64,000 nucleotides of DNA from an uncultured Bacteroidota bacterium (GTDB taxonomy: Bacteria > Bacteroidota > Bacteroidia > Bacteroidales > P3), in the NCBI GenBank assembly GCA_902790215.1, contig CADAQX010000027.1, forward strand, positions 1 through 64,000. The letters run 5' to 3'. Each line of letters opens with the position of its first letter. Position 1 is the stretch's first letter. The position numbers and the translations under genes are program-made. The notes beneath the pieces are model-generated. The model saw nothing but the letters and a program-made list of their open reading frames with translations, did no database searches and was not told the origin of the DNA. Below are positions 7,573 through 17,200 of this stretch, one piece after another.

Positions 7573-8661
7573 TTATTTTGGGGCGGTGCGGATGAAGAAG
7601 ACGGCTATGACGCCGAATACTGCCTGGGGCAGCAGCACGGCGATGAACGGGTTGAGGGTGCCGAAGATGGCATAGACTGTGGAGACTTTCATGAAGACGA
7701 TGAAGGCAAAGGCCAGTGCGATGCCGATGGCCAGGTGCACGCCGATGCCGCCGCGTGTCTTGCGGCTGGACACACCCACGCCGATGAAGGTCATGACGAT
7801 AATGGCCAAGGGGTTGAGCAACCGCTGGTAGAGCTCTATCTTGGCGGTGACAACGGTTGAGGAGCCCCGCATTTTCTCGCGGACGATGTAGTGGTAGAGC
7901 TGGGTGGAGTTCATGTCGGGGATGTTGTCGGCCGCGCGGTTGAAATCGTCGGGTGAGATGCCGAGCCGCCGTTGTGAACGGGCGCTGCGCGTAAGGTGCT
8001 CCCTGGGACCGTCGACGGTGCGGTGGACGAAGTCTATGCACTCCCACTTGTTGGTGAGGGTGTCGAACTGTATGGAGGAGCAGGATATGCGGTCGACGAG
8101 GCGGTAGTCTTCGTCGTACACATCGCGATGGAACTGGCTTACCGTCATGGTTTGTGCGTTGTAGCTTTCGGCATAGACCTGCACTCCTTTCTTGGCCTGG
8201 AAGTGTATGTTGCTGAAGTAGCTGGGGCGGAGACGGTAGATGTACTGGTTCTCGAATTCAGTGAGGTAGCGGTTGTTGACGGGTATCAGGAAGTTGCCGA
8301 AGAGCAGCACCACAATGGCCACGATGACGGAGCCGTAGAGATAGGGCCGCAGCATGCGGCGGTAGCTGATGCCGCTGCCGAGGATGGCTATTATCTCGGT
8401 GTTGCCCGCCATCTTGGAAGTGAAGAAGATGACGCTGATGAAGATGAAGAGCGGGCTGTAGAGGTTGACGAAACCGGGGATGAAGTTGAGGTAGTATTTA
8501 TAAATAATCTCCCCCAGCGGCGCATTGCCGCTGAGGAAGTCGTCGAGTTTCTCCGATACATCGAAGGTGATGACGATGACAATGATGAGCGCCATCGCCA
8601 GCAGGAAGGTCTTCAGGTACTTCAGCAGAATGTACCGGTCAAGCCGTGACAGGAATTTCAC
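7573..8661 (-). CDS. lptG: LptF/LptG-family lipopolysaccharide export permease
   Basis: A YjgP/YjgQ-family permease of 362 residues. N-terminal TM segments follow LSRLDRYILLKYLKTFLL, the classic family opening. Then comes a periplasmic jelly-roll region (about 130-260) and three C-terminal TM helices. With LptB and its partner it extracts LPS from the inner membrane. I prefer the GTG at 8661, which overlaps the mutA stop (GTGA) and gives the conserved N-terminus. An ATG at 8703 in the same frame would add 14 residues inside mutA. LptF and LptG cannot be told apart here. It lies 20 bases upstream of sufE. Confidence 0.85.
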   Translation of the reverse strand: MKFLSRLDRYILLKYLKTFLLAMALIIVIVITFDVSEKLDDFLSGNAPLGEIIYKYYLNFIPGFVNLYSPLFIFISVIFFTSKMAGNTEIIAILGSGISYRRMLRPYLYGSVIVAIVVLLFGNFLIPVNNRYLTEFENQYIYRLRPSYFSNIHFQAKKGVQVYAESYNAQTMTVSQFHRDVYDEDYRLVDRISCSSIQFDTLTNKWECIDFVHRTVDGPREHLTRSARSQRRLGISPDDFNRAADNIPDMNSTQLYHYIVREKMRGSSTVVTAKIELYQRLLNPLAIIVMTFIGVGVSSRKTRGGIGVHLAIGIALAFAFIVFMKVSTVYAIFGTLNPFIAVLLPQAVFGVIAVFFIRTAPK

Positions 8662-10535
8662 TCTTGTCCGATGCCGAATAGTTTCTGGAATTTGGTGAGA
8701 CATTCGAGAACATTGGTCTTGACGTGGATAAATTCGTCAATGCCGTAGCCTTTGTAGGTTTCGACCATATCCTTGGGGTATCCGGCCAGCACAATGCTCT
8801 TCACCTTTCCTTTCAGGCCCTGGCAGGCCTGCTCGGTGATTTCGGCATATTCGTCGTCGCTGGAGCAGAGCACCACGATGTCGGCCTTGGCCTCAAGAGC
8901 GGCTTTCACGCCCTCTTCGGCACTCTTGAAACCGGCATTGTCCTGAATCTCGTAGCCGGCCACGCCGAAGAAGTTGGTGGCAAAACCGGAGCGAGCCTTG
9001 CGCATGGCGAGGTTGCCGTAGGTGAGCAGGAATACTTTGGGACGGATGCCGCTTTTTTCTGTGGCCAGGCGGAGATGCTCGAAGGCCTCGGCGCCACGGT
9101 ATTGGCGCAGGGGCTTGAATTCGGCTTCACCCTCATGGCAGGCGCACTTGGGGCAGCATTGGGTGTCTTTGGTAATCTTGTCGCCCATCTTTTCGAGCAG
9201 ATTGGGGTACTGGTTGGTGCCCAGGATGGTGGTCTTGCGGGTGGCTATGTCCATGTCGCGCTGCTGTGCGGTCTTTTCCACTTCGGCCTGTACAAAGCCT
9301 TCGCGGATGGCCTCTGCAAAGCCGCCGTGCTCTTCAACGTCCATGAAGAGCTGCCAGGCGTACTGGGCGATGCTGTCGGTGAGGTTTTCTATGTAGTAGC
9401 TGCCGGCTGCGGGGTCGACAATCTTGTCCATGTAGCTCTCTTCCTTGAGCAGCAGCTGCTGGTTGCGGCCGATGCGGTAGCCGAAACTGTCGGACTCCTT
9501 GTAGGCGATGTCGAAGGGGTTGGTGGTGATGCTGTCGGCACCGGCTATGGCGGCAGACATGGTCTCGGTGGTGGTGCGGAGCATGTTCACATAGGGGTCG
9601 AAGATAGACTTGTTCCAGAGGGAGCTGGTGGCATTGATGAACACCTTGCAGCTGCAGTCGCACTCGGGTTTGTATTGCTCCACAATCTTGCTCCACAGCA
9701 TGCGGGCGGCACGAATCTTGGCAATCTCCATGAAGTAGTTGCTGCCCGTGGCGAAGTTGAACACGAGGTTCTTGGCCACCTCGTCCACGGTGAGGCCGCG
9801 GTCGGTGAGGTGTGCCACCATGTCGTTGGCGGAGGCGAGGGTGAAGGCAAGTTCCTGCACGATGCTGGAGCCGGCGTTGTGGATATAGCGGCCGTTGACA
9901 GCCAGCACGCGGAAGCCGGGAAGGTTCTCTTTGGCAAAGTTGACGAGCTCGACGGCCTCGTTGTATGCCTCTTCCTCACCGTTGCGGTAGCGTCCGTGGA
10001 GCAGGGCGCGGCCGTAGATGTCGAAGTTGCAGCTGCCCTCTGTCTTGGCGGGGTCGTAGCCGTTGGCTCTCACAGCCTCGACAAAGAACTTGAGGGTTTC
10101 AAGCATGTTCTTGCTGCAGGTGAAATTAATCTTGCAAGCCTCGGGGTGGATGCCTTTCAGCAGGGTTTGCATCTCCTCCGCGCTGCCAACCTTGCAGGCG
10201 CACAATCCTATGGAGTTGGCGCCGCGTTCCAGAGCCTCCAGGGCCAGGGCGTTGGCCTCCTCCAGAGTCTCGGCTTTTATGTCTTGGCGGATGTCCCATA
10301 CATTGTTGTCGGCGTGTTTGCCGCGGGTGTAGGGAGCCTGGGCGGGATTGCTGTCAAGATACTCAAGGTTGTCAAGGTCTTCGGCACGGTAGTAGGGCTT
10401 CACCTTGAAACCTTCGATGGTCTTCCATACCAGTTTCTTTTCGTAATCGGCACCTTTGAGGTCCTTATTAATCACTTCTTCCCATTTTTCGGTGGGAACA
10501 GGCGGGAATTCGCCGAACAATTTGTTGTCTTCCAT
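8658..10535 (-). CDS. mutA: Methylmalonyl-CoA mutase small subunit
   Basis: A 625-residue protein. The TIM-barrel mutase region spans about residues 30-480 (DPAAGSYYIENLTD, GRNQQLLLKEES), and a B12-fold domain about 490-625 (KVFLLTYGNLAMRKARSGFA). The DxHxxG cobalamin-binding signature of the catalytic large subunit is absent, as expected for MutA. The pair converts succinyl-CoA to (R)-methylmalonyl-CoA in the propionate route. Oddly, mutB is not adjacent on either side. A Cys-rich insert, QCCPKCACHE, near residue 470 is notable. I used ATG 10535 (MEDNKLFGEF), which follows the promoter at 10572. Confidence 0.93.
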   Translation of the reverse strand: MEDNKLFGEFPPVPTEKWEEVINKDLKGADYEKKLVWKTIEGFKVKPYYRAEDLDNLEYLDSNPAQAPYTRGKHADNNVWDIRQDIKAETLEEANALALEALERGANSIGLCACKVGSAEEMQTLLKGIHPEACKINFTCSKNMLETLKFFVEAVRANGYDPAKTEGSCNFDIYGRALLHGRYRNGEEEAYNEAVELVNFAKENLPGFRVLAVNGRYIHNAGSSIVQELAFTLASANDMVAHLTDRGLTVDEVAKNLVFNFATGSNYFMEIAKIRAARMLWSKIVEQYKPECDCSCKVFINATSSLWNKSIFDPYVNMLRTTTETMSAAIAGADSITTNPFDIAYKESDSFGYRIGRNQQLLLKEESYMDKIVDPAAGSYYIENLTDSIAQYAWQLFMDVEEHGGFAEAIREGFVQAEVEKTAQQRDMDIATRKTTILGTNQYPNLLEKMGDKITKDTQCCPKCACHEGEAEFKPLRQYRGAEAFEHLRLATEKSGIRPKVFLLTYGNLAMRKARSGFATNFFGVAGYEIQDNAGFKSAEEGVKAALEAKADIVVLCSSDDEYAEITEQACQGLKGKVKSIVLAGYPKDMVETYKGYGIDEFIHVKTNVLECLTKFQKLFGIGQE

Positions 10536-10571
10536 TATATTATGCCTTTCTATTATCAACAATTAAGCAAA

Positions 10572-10602
10572 CAAAGTTACAATTATTTTTCGACATAGCA
10601 AA
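10572..10602 (-). promoter_or_regulatory. Promoter of mutA
   Basis: Minus-strand -7 TAACTTTG (10572-10579) and TTTTG (10599-10603 region) spaced 19 bases, about 37 bases upstream of the mutA start codon. Confidence 0.75.
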
Positions 10603-10657
10603 AAATAATGTTCATTTTTGCGTAAAGTTAGGTGTGAAGGAGCGGGATTTCGCCTTC

Positions 10658-10697
10658 AACCCCAATCGGTCATAAACCCTAATGACCGATTGGGGTT
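10658..10697. repeat. Perfect 16-bp inverted repeat
   Basis: Arms 10658-10673 and 10682-10697 are perfectly complementary around an 8-base loop (AAACCCTA). The right arm with its flank (10678-10697) recurs at 28225-28244 with one mismatch. It lies just beside repeat copy B. It could form a hairpin in either transcript; no T-run makes it a clear terminator. Confidence 0.7.
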
Positions 10698-10740
10698 TGA
10701 CAAGTATAGTCTGTCGTTGATGATGGTGTCTTGTAACCAT

Positions 10741-10984
10741 CAAGCGTCGTCATTTGTTCGCTCGTTATTCGCTCGTTTTCCACTCTTTTTCCGTTTCAGA
10801 AAGGGAAAAATGAGGGAAACATATCGAAAAACGATATGATAAGGAACGACGCAACATCGAGCCCGGAAGGTACTCAGAGGAACGTTGGGGACAAATATGC
10901 GACACTTTCGGAACGTTGAGGAACATTGAGGAAAGGTGGCGTAATCCTCCACAGAATAAAACGTAACTTCCGCGCGAAACGGCA
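10741..10984 (+). repeat. Dispersed 240-bp intergenic repeat, copy B
   Basis: This 244-bp block matches 27832-28065 along its whole length. Both open CAAGCGTCGTCATTT, contain the hairpins TTTC..GGGAAA and CATATCG/CGATATG, and end CCGCGCGAA.CGGCA. The first 109 bp are bounded by a 7-bp inverted repeat GCGTCGT (10744-10750) / ACGACGC (10846-10852). Copy B has a roughly 10-bp extra unit (AACGTTGAGG followed by AACATTGAGG). It contains no gene and sits in the divergent gap between mutA and a surface-protein gene. Confidence 0.85.
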
Positions 10985-11098
10985 AGGGGTCCACCGAAAA
11001 TGACGTTGCTCCCATTCGGTCTGTATCGGACGGAGATAAGATGACTGATTTGTGTTAAAAATGATTGGATATACAATAAAAAGGGGGTGTTTGCCGTT

Positions 11099-14000
11099 AT
11101 GAAAAAAAACGTGTTTCCCATGAAACGGACGTTGCTGTTGGTCGGTTTTTTGCTATGGCTTGGTGTCGGCTCAGTGAGTGGGCAGGCGGTGGGAGGCTAT
11201 TTTTTTGAGACGGGCTATGACTCCACGATGTGGGTTGACATGACCGATGCCCAGTTGTATCCGGACGGTGATCTCCAGATGGTAGAGATGGGGTTTTCTT
11301 TCTTTTTCTGTGGGACATATTACAGGCAGTTGTCTTTTGGAAAAAGGGGCAATATTATTTACTTTGACTACCCGGAAGTATTGCCCACTCAGGTATTTAG
11401 AGATGTTGCCCAACCTTTGATGGCTCCCTATTGTACAGGTGTATATGCCAATGAGGTTTTGTATAAGTTGACAGGTGTTGCCGGCAGGCGTATACTTGTC
11501 GTCGAGTTCAGGATAGTTGTGGAAGATGCAGCCATTAGGCCATTGCAAGTGCATATTTCCGAGCGGGACGGCAGCTTCACATATCTGTATGGCGAGAAAG
11601 GCTATTCGGCGCAGAGAGACCGTTTCTATGTTGGCTTTAAAGGGGAAGAGGGGACGATAGTCAATGTCAGCCAAAGCAGTGAGGCCGTGCCGAGGGCGAC
11701 ACTCTGGGGTGTTTATGATTGGCCGGGGGATTACAGGTACTACCGGTTCACGCCCGATATGGAGGCCGGCAGGTGCGGCTTTCCGCGAGGAGGCGTGACG
11801 GTGTTGTCAGTTACCGACGAAGAGGCCACTTTGTGCTGGCATCGTGCATTCAATGAAATAGGATATGAGATTACTTATTGCATAGCCGATAGCTCTTATT
11901 CGTGTCCAACGATATTTACTCCCGATACTTGTATAACACTTACTGGCCTGCTCCCGATGACAGCGTATCAAGTACAGGTGCAATCCATTTGTGGTCGTGA
12001 TAGTTCACGAAACATCGTTGAAGGGAGATTCCGGACGGCCTGTCATGAAGAAAGAGATAATCTGATTAATTTTGCAGACTTGTATGGCGACCATGTAGTG
12101 TGTCGGACAGGTTGGTATCAAGCCCCGTCTACTACGACAGGGGTCGTCGATTTCGGGCCGACCAGTCGCTCGTCGCGCCATACGGTTCATACCAATATAA
12201 ATGAGACAGACTCCCGCACCCATAACATGCTTCATACGGTGCCTGACGGGCATTGCCAGTCGGTGCGGTTGGGCAACTGGGCAACGGGACGCCAGGAGGA
12301 GTCGATAACCTATACCATAAAGGTGGACAGCAATCTGTTTGACTTATTGATACTTCGGTATGCAATAGTGGAGCAGAATCCGGATCATCCGGAGGAGGAG
12401 CAGCCGAAGTTTCTGTTGAGCTTCAGGGATTCTGCAGGACGGTTGATAGACAATTGTTATTATGCCAATTTTGTTGCGGGACTTGGCAGTTCTGTATGGC
12501 AACAGGGTGTTTCCGGTGTTGTATGGCGAGACTGGACGGCGGTGGGCATTGACCTCACCCCTCTGCACGGCCGGACTATTAATGTTGTGCTGGATAACTT
12601 TGACTGTGATCTCGGTGGACATTATGGTTATGCCTATTTTACCCTGGAGAGCGCTTTTAAGCGTCTGCAGTCGGCCCGTTGCGGATATTCATGGACAAAC
12701 ACTTTTTATGCCCCCAAGGGTTTTTCGTACAGGTGGTATCGCCGTGACAACCCTGGCGTCACCCTTGGCCGAGCCGATTCTTTGTCAGTGACGGGACAAG
12801 GTGAGTATAAGTGCCGTGTCTCTTTCCTTACGGGGGACAGCAGTTGCGGTTTTACGCTTACCTGCCATTCGGGTCCCCGTTTCCCGGTGGCGGCATTCAC
12901 TGCGGTGCCGATAGACAGCTGTGGCTATTCCTATAGGTTTGAAAACAACAGTGTCGTCGCCCACGATGTGGATCACACGCAACTGACAAGCGATCATTGC
13001 GAGCAATACCTATGGCGTTTTGGCGACGGCACGGAGTCCACCGCGGTTAATCCGGTCCACACTTTCGAGTCGGGTGTCTTTGATGTTGAACTGGTGGCCA
13101 TGCTTTCCAACGGCCATTGCCGTGACTCGGTGAGGCATACTATTGTGGTCAACCGCTTGCGCGACACGATAGCGGACACTTTCTGTGTGGGTGGGGCTTA
13201 CTCGTTTTATGGCAATTATTTTAACCAGCCGGGTATGTATACTTTAACTGACGGTTGCAGGCAGCACACTGTGCGGCTGTCGCAGAAACAGTACTTCTAC
13301 GAGGAGCTGATGGATACTGTCTGTCAAGGCGACATATACAGGCTTGGTGAATACAGTTTCGTTGACGAAGGGGTGTATGATGTCAATTTGGTCTCGGTGG
13401 AGGGGTGTGATTCGTCCTACCTTTTTACGCTGGCTACAAGACCGTTGCCTGAGGGCGAATATGATATATCGCATATATGCCGGGGGGAAGTGTATTATTA
13501 TATGACAGGGCGGTACAGCGCTGCAGACTCTTCGTCGGCGGAATCCGGAAGTGTGTGCTTTGTGGGTGAGGACGGACTGCTGTATTGCTGGACGGCTTTG
13601 TCACCGTCGGCTGCTTTGCCTTGGCTGACAGCAGACGGACAGGTGCAAATTGCCCCCAAGCGGACGAGTACTTATTATGTGACCTATCAGTATATGGATA
13701 GTCCATCGTGTCCGGTGGGAGACACTATTGTGCTGGCTCCGCTGGAGGAAATCGTGGCTGATTTCGAGGTTTCCCCAACGTGGCTGGGGTATGACAAGCT
13801 GGATCTTACAGTTCTTGACCGCAGCCGCAATGCTGAAGGCAGGATATGGTTTATTGACAGGGTGGAGCAGGATGATTCGGGGTCGGTGCTGTATTATTCC
13901 ATTTCGGAGGATGCAGACAGTGTGGTGGTGGGTATTGTGGCTTTCAATAATACCTGTTCCGACACGGCGGAGCGGGTTGTGCCTGTCCTGCACCACATGC

Positions 14001-14263
14001 TGACATTCCCCAATGTCTTTACTCCGTCGCTAAATGATAATAACCGTTTTGGTCCCATAGGGTATAATGTCACCGATTATGAATTGTGGATTTACGACCG
14101 CCGCGGCAACCTTGTATTCCACAGCACTGATGTGACTGAGATGTGGGACGGCACCTGTAACGGTGCCCCGTGCAGACAGGAGTCCTATACCTACACATGC
14201 CGCTATACGACACCTACAAACGACCGCTTATCGATGACGGGTACCGTGACATTGCTGAGATAG
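11099..14263 (+). CDS. Type IX (type B) sorted surface protein with FN3 and PKD domains
   Basis: A 1054-residue secreted protein. Signal peptide: MKKNVFPMKRTLLLVG..SVSGQ. I chose ATG 11099, behind a GGGGG-rich stretch; GTG 11087 and ATG 11120 are alternatives. A fibronectin type III-like domain lies at about 227-307. A PKD domain is at about 594-682 (LWRFGDGTESTAVNPVHTF). The last about 85 residues form the gliding motility-associated CHU_C domain (FPNVFTPSLNDNNRF, ELWIYDRRGNLVF), the type B cargo signal of the type IX system. It should be displayed on, or released from, the outer membrane. Its codons are more G- and T-ending than those of the enzyme genes nearby. Its stop lies 2 bases from that of the convergent addA. 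Confidence 0.9.
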   Translation: MKKNVFPMKRTLLLVGFLLWLGVGSVSGQAVGGYFFETGYDSTMWVDMTDAQLYPDGDLQMVEMGFSFFFCGTYYRQLSFGKRGNIIYFDYPEVLPTQVFRDVAQPLMAPYCTGVYANEVLYKLTGVAGRRILVVEFRIVVEDAAIRPLQVHISERDGSFTYLYGEKGYSAQRDRFYVGFKGEEGTIVNVSQSSEAVPRATLWGVYDWPGDYRYYRFTPDMEAGRCGFPRGGVTVLSVTDEEATLCWHRAFNEIGYEITYCIADSSYSCPTIFTPDTCITLTGLLPMTAYQVQVQSICGRDSSRNIVEGRFRTACHEERDNLINFADLYGDHVVCRTGWYQAPSTTTGVVDFGPTSRSSRHTVHTNINETDSRTHNMLHTVPDGHCQSVRLGNWATGRQEESITYTIKVDSNLFDLLILRYAIVEQNPDHPEEEQPKFLLSFRDSAGRLIDNCYYANFVAGLGSSVWQQGVSGVVWRDWTAVGIDLTPLHGRTINVVLDNFDCDLGGHYGYAYFTLESAFKRLQSARCGYSWTNTFYAPKGFSYRWYRRDNPGVTLGRADSLSVTGQGEYKCRVSFLTGDSSCGFTLTCHSGPRFPVAAFTAVPIDSCGYSYRFENNSVVAHDVDHTQLTSDHCEQYLWRFGDGTESTAVNPVHTFESGVFDVELVAMLSNGHCRDSVRHTIVVNRLRDTIADTFCVGGAYSFYGNYFNQPGMYTLTDGCRQHTVRLSQKQYFYEELMDTVCQGDIYRLGEYSFVDEGVYDVNLVSVEGCDSSYLFTLATRPLPEGEYDISHICRGEVYYYMTGRYSAADSSSAESGSVCFVGEDGLLYCWTALSPSAALPWLTADGQVQIAPKRTSTYYVTYQYMDSPSCPVGDTIVLAPLEEIVADFEVSPTWLGYDKLDLTVLDRSRNAEGRIWFIDRVEQDDSGSVLYYSISEDADSVVVGIVAFNNTCSDTAERVVPVLHHMLTFPNVFTPSLNDNNRFGPIGYNVTDYELWIYDRRGNLVFHSTDVTEMWDGTCNGAPCRQESYTYTCRYTTPTNDRLSMTGTVTLLR

Positions 14264-14265
14264 GG

Positions 14266-17200
14266 CTACAGGCAGGGGAGCACTTGGCAGTGGTCGGCAC
14301 TGAGATAGACGAGGTAGCCTTTGACAGTGGGGTGACCCATGGCGCTGAGGGCATCGCAGTAGTGCAACACTTGGTCTTGGTGTTCAGCCTTGGGCTGTCC
14401 CGTCTTGTAGTCGATGACCCACACGCAGTCGGGGGTGTAGACAATCCTGTCGGGACGGATTACCTCGTTGTGCCAGGCTATATTGCATTCGTTTTTGGCC
14501 GGGAATTGCGGGTTGAAGAAGCGCGCCACTTCGGGCTGTGCCATCATGTTGTGGAGGGCTTGGCGGAGGTAGGCGGCGGTTTCGTCGTCGGGACGAGTGC
14601 GGCGGGTGTAGGTGTCGAGGGCATTGTCGAGGTCGTCGGTGCTGTGGACGAGCGCCAGCACCTCGTGCACTTGGTTGCCGCGCCGGATGGCTGTCTCGTC
14701 CAGCTGGCGGAAAATTTGAGCCGACTGCTCTGCAATGGCGATGCGCGAGGCCCATGTGGGGAAAACAATTGAGGAGATTCTCTCGGCCGCAGGACTTTCG
14801 GATGCGGCGGGAGATGAGGCCGGACTGCTGTCGCCAATGGCTATGACACCGGGACGGATTTCGCGCGTGTCGGAGCGCATCGACAGGTAGTCGTGCAAGA
14901 GTGCCGTATAGCAGGTGGTGTTCTCTTTGGGCGGAGTCTGGCAGTAGAGCAGCAGCTTTTCTTTGGGTCGGGTAAGGGCAACATAGAGCACGTTGATGCG
15001 GTCCATGTCGTTTTTCTGCTTTTCCTCATTGTATTGCTCGTCGAATAGGGAGGGCTTGCCTTGGATGGGGTGAACCAGTCCGGTGGGCAGCGGGAGCCCT
15101 GAGCCTGGGTCAATCTGCACCCATATGTCGTCTTGAGTGTCGCGTTTGTTAAGAATGGGGTAGAGCACAACGGGGGCTTCGAGGCCTTTGGCTTTGTGGA
15201 TGGTCATGAGCCGGACGGCATCGAGGTCAGAGGCTGTATTGGTGGAGAGCCGGTCTTTCTGCTCATCAAACCATTCGATGAATTCTGCCAGGTCGTGCCG
15301 GTGGCTGTTTGTGTATTTTGCCACAATATTGAGGAATGTGGCTATGTAGGATGTCTCGATGTTGTCGAGGTGGAGCATGCGCAGCATCTCTTCGCAGCAG
15401 TCGTAGAGGTCGAGAGTGCGGAGCAACGCCGTGTTGAGCTCTATGCCGTCGGGTGCCAGCAGGCTGTCGAGGTCGACGGGCTGGCGGTTGTTGAGGAAGG
15501 CGGTGTCGATGTGGCAGGAGGAAAGCCCGAGACTGCGCAGGTACAGCACCACGCGGGCGGCGGCAACACGGTCGGTGCTGTCAAGGAGGTACTGCAGCAT
15601 GTTGCGCATCAGCATCACGGCACGGCTTTGGCTGAGCAGGAACGATTCGCCCGAGACAACGGGGATGTCGTGGGCTGTAAGGTGTGTGGAAATCTCGCCC
15701 AGGGTGCGGTTGTCACGGGCAAGTACGGTGATGTCGCGGAAGCGGTAGCCCTGGCCGTCGGTTAGGGACTGTATGTCGGCCAGCATGTCGTCCCACAGGG
15801 GTGTGCGGTCGCCGTCGAGGTCATAGAAGCCAGCCTGTATATAGCCCCCTTCCGTTACGGGGGTCTGGACGAGGGCTGGGGTTTCGCCGCTGCCGATGTA
15901 GATGTCTTGTAAGTCTTTGTTGTCGGCAAAGCGGTTGCGTACCGCCCATGCGAAGAAGTCGTTGTTGAACTCCACGATAGCCCGTGCCGTGCGGAAGTTG
16001 TATTCCAGATTGGTGACCGAGCTTGTGCCGGGGTGTTCGAGCAGGCGTCCGTGAACGGGATTGTCCACATGAGGCAGGGCAATGAATTGCCCCACATCGC
16101 CCTGGCGGAAACGGTAGATGGCCTGTTTGCCGTCGCCCACCACAAGAGAGGTGTGGCCGGAAGAGACGCCGTTTTCCACCAATGGGACAAGATTCTGCCA
16201 CTGGAGCCGTGAGGTGTCCTGGAATTCGTCAATGAGATAGTTGTGATAGCGGTTGCCTATGCGCTCGTAGATGAAGGGTGCGGGCTCGTCCTGCACCACT
16301 TCGGAGATACGGCGGTTGAACTCGGAGATGTGCACGATTTCATTGTCGCGGGAGTATTGTCCCACCAGCTGGCCGAGCTTGTTGAGCAGGGCTAAGGAGT
16401 AGAGGTTCTTGAGCAGCAGCTGGCGGGTGTTGTAGAGGGTCTCCTCTGCGGTGCGCAGTTCGACTATTTCATTATAAATAAAAATAAGAAGAGGCTTGAC
16501 CTGTGTCAGTGCGTCGACAACAGAACGTGAGACTTTGGCACTGCCTAACTTGTCGCCTTCGAGATAGGCCAGCACATAGCTGTTGGGTTCGCCGATGATG
16601 CCGTTGGCCAGCTTGCGGAAATAGACACCGGCCCCCGAGGCACCATGGTAGAAGTCGTTGTCGGAAAGCCCTTGTGCAGTGAATGTGTCCACAGCCTTTT
16701 GGCCGAGTGCTTTGAGCCGTTGTTCGTAGGAGCGGTTTTCCGCCACCATGCTGCGGTGTATCTGGCGAAACTCGGCGCTGTCGGTGTCGCGGAGCAGCCG
16801 CAGGTACTGCGGGGTGTGTTCTTTGAAAAGCTCCTGGGCCAAAGAGGCCAGTTCGCGCTCTATCATATAGCTCTTGCCGTCGGACATGCGGCTCTCGGCA
16901 AAGTCGCAGAGCATCTCGGTCAGTTCTTGCTGCCCATCGGTGCCGGCAAGAGCCATGAGGTCGTCCACGGCACTCTGTATGAGGGCGTCGTTGTCAATCT
17001 GCACGTCGAAGTTCAAGGGTAGGTTGAGGTCGTGGGCAAAGGTGCGGACTATGCGGTGCATAAAACTGTCGATGGTGCAAACGGCAAGGTCGGAGTAGTT
17101 GTGCAGGATGGCTTGGCGGACTATCGAGGCGTGATGTCGCAAAGCGCTGTCGCTGAGTTTCAGTTGTTCTGCAATGTCTTTCCCCATGGGTGAGGCTGTG

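Noticed and set aside
8724-10598. 624-codon open frame on the plus strand, opposite mutA
   Set aside because: It is the antisense shadow of a conserved gene with strong third-position C bias; its translation is Val/Gly/Ala-rich with no domain.
10500-10735. Cobalamin riboswitch ahead of mutA
   Set aside because: No B12-box-like conserved core was visible, and the promoter leaves a leader of only about 30 bases.
10741-10984. Short peptide ending KGKMRETYRKTI encoded in both repeat copies
   Set aside because: The frame opens differently in each copy and indels break it; no start signal, so the block is treated as non-coding.
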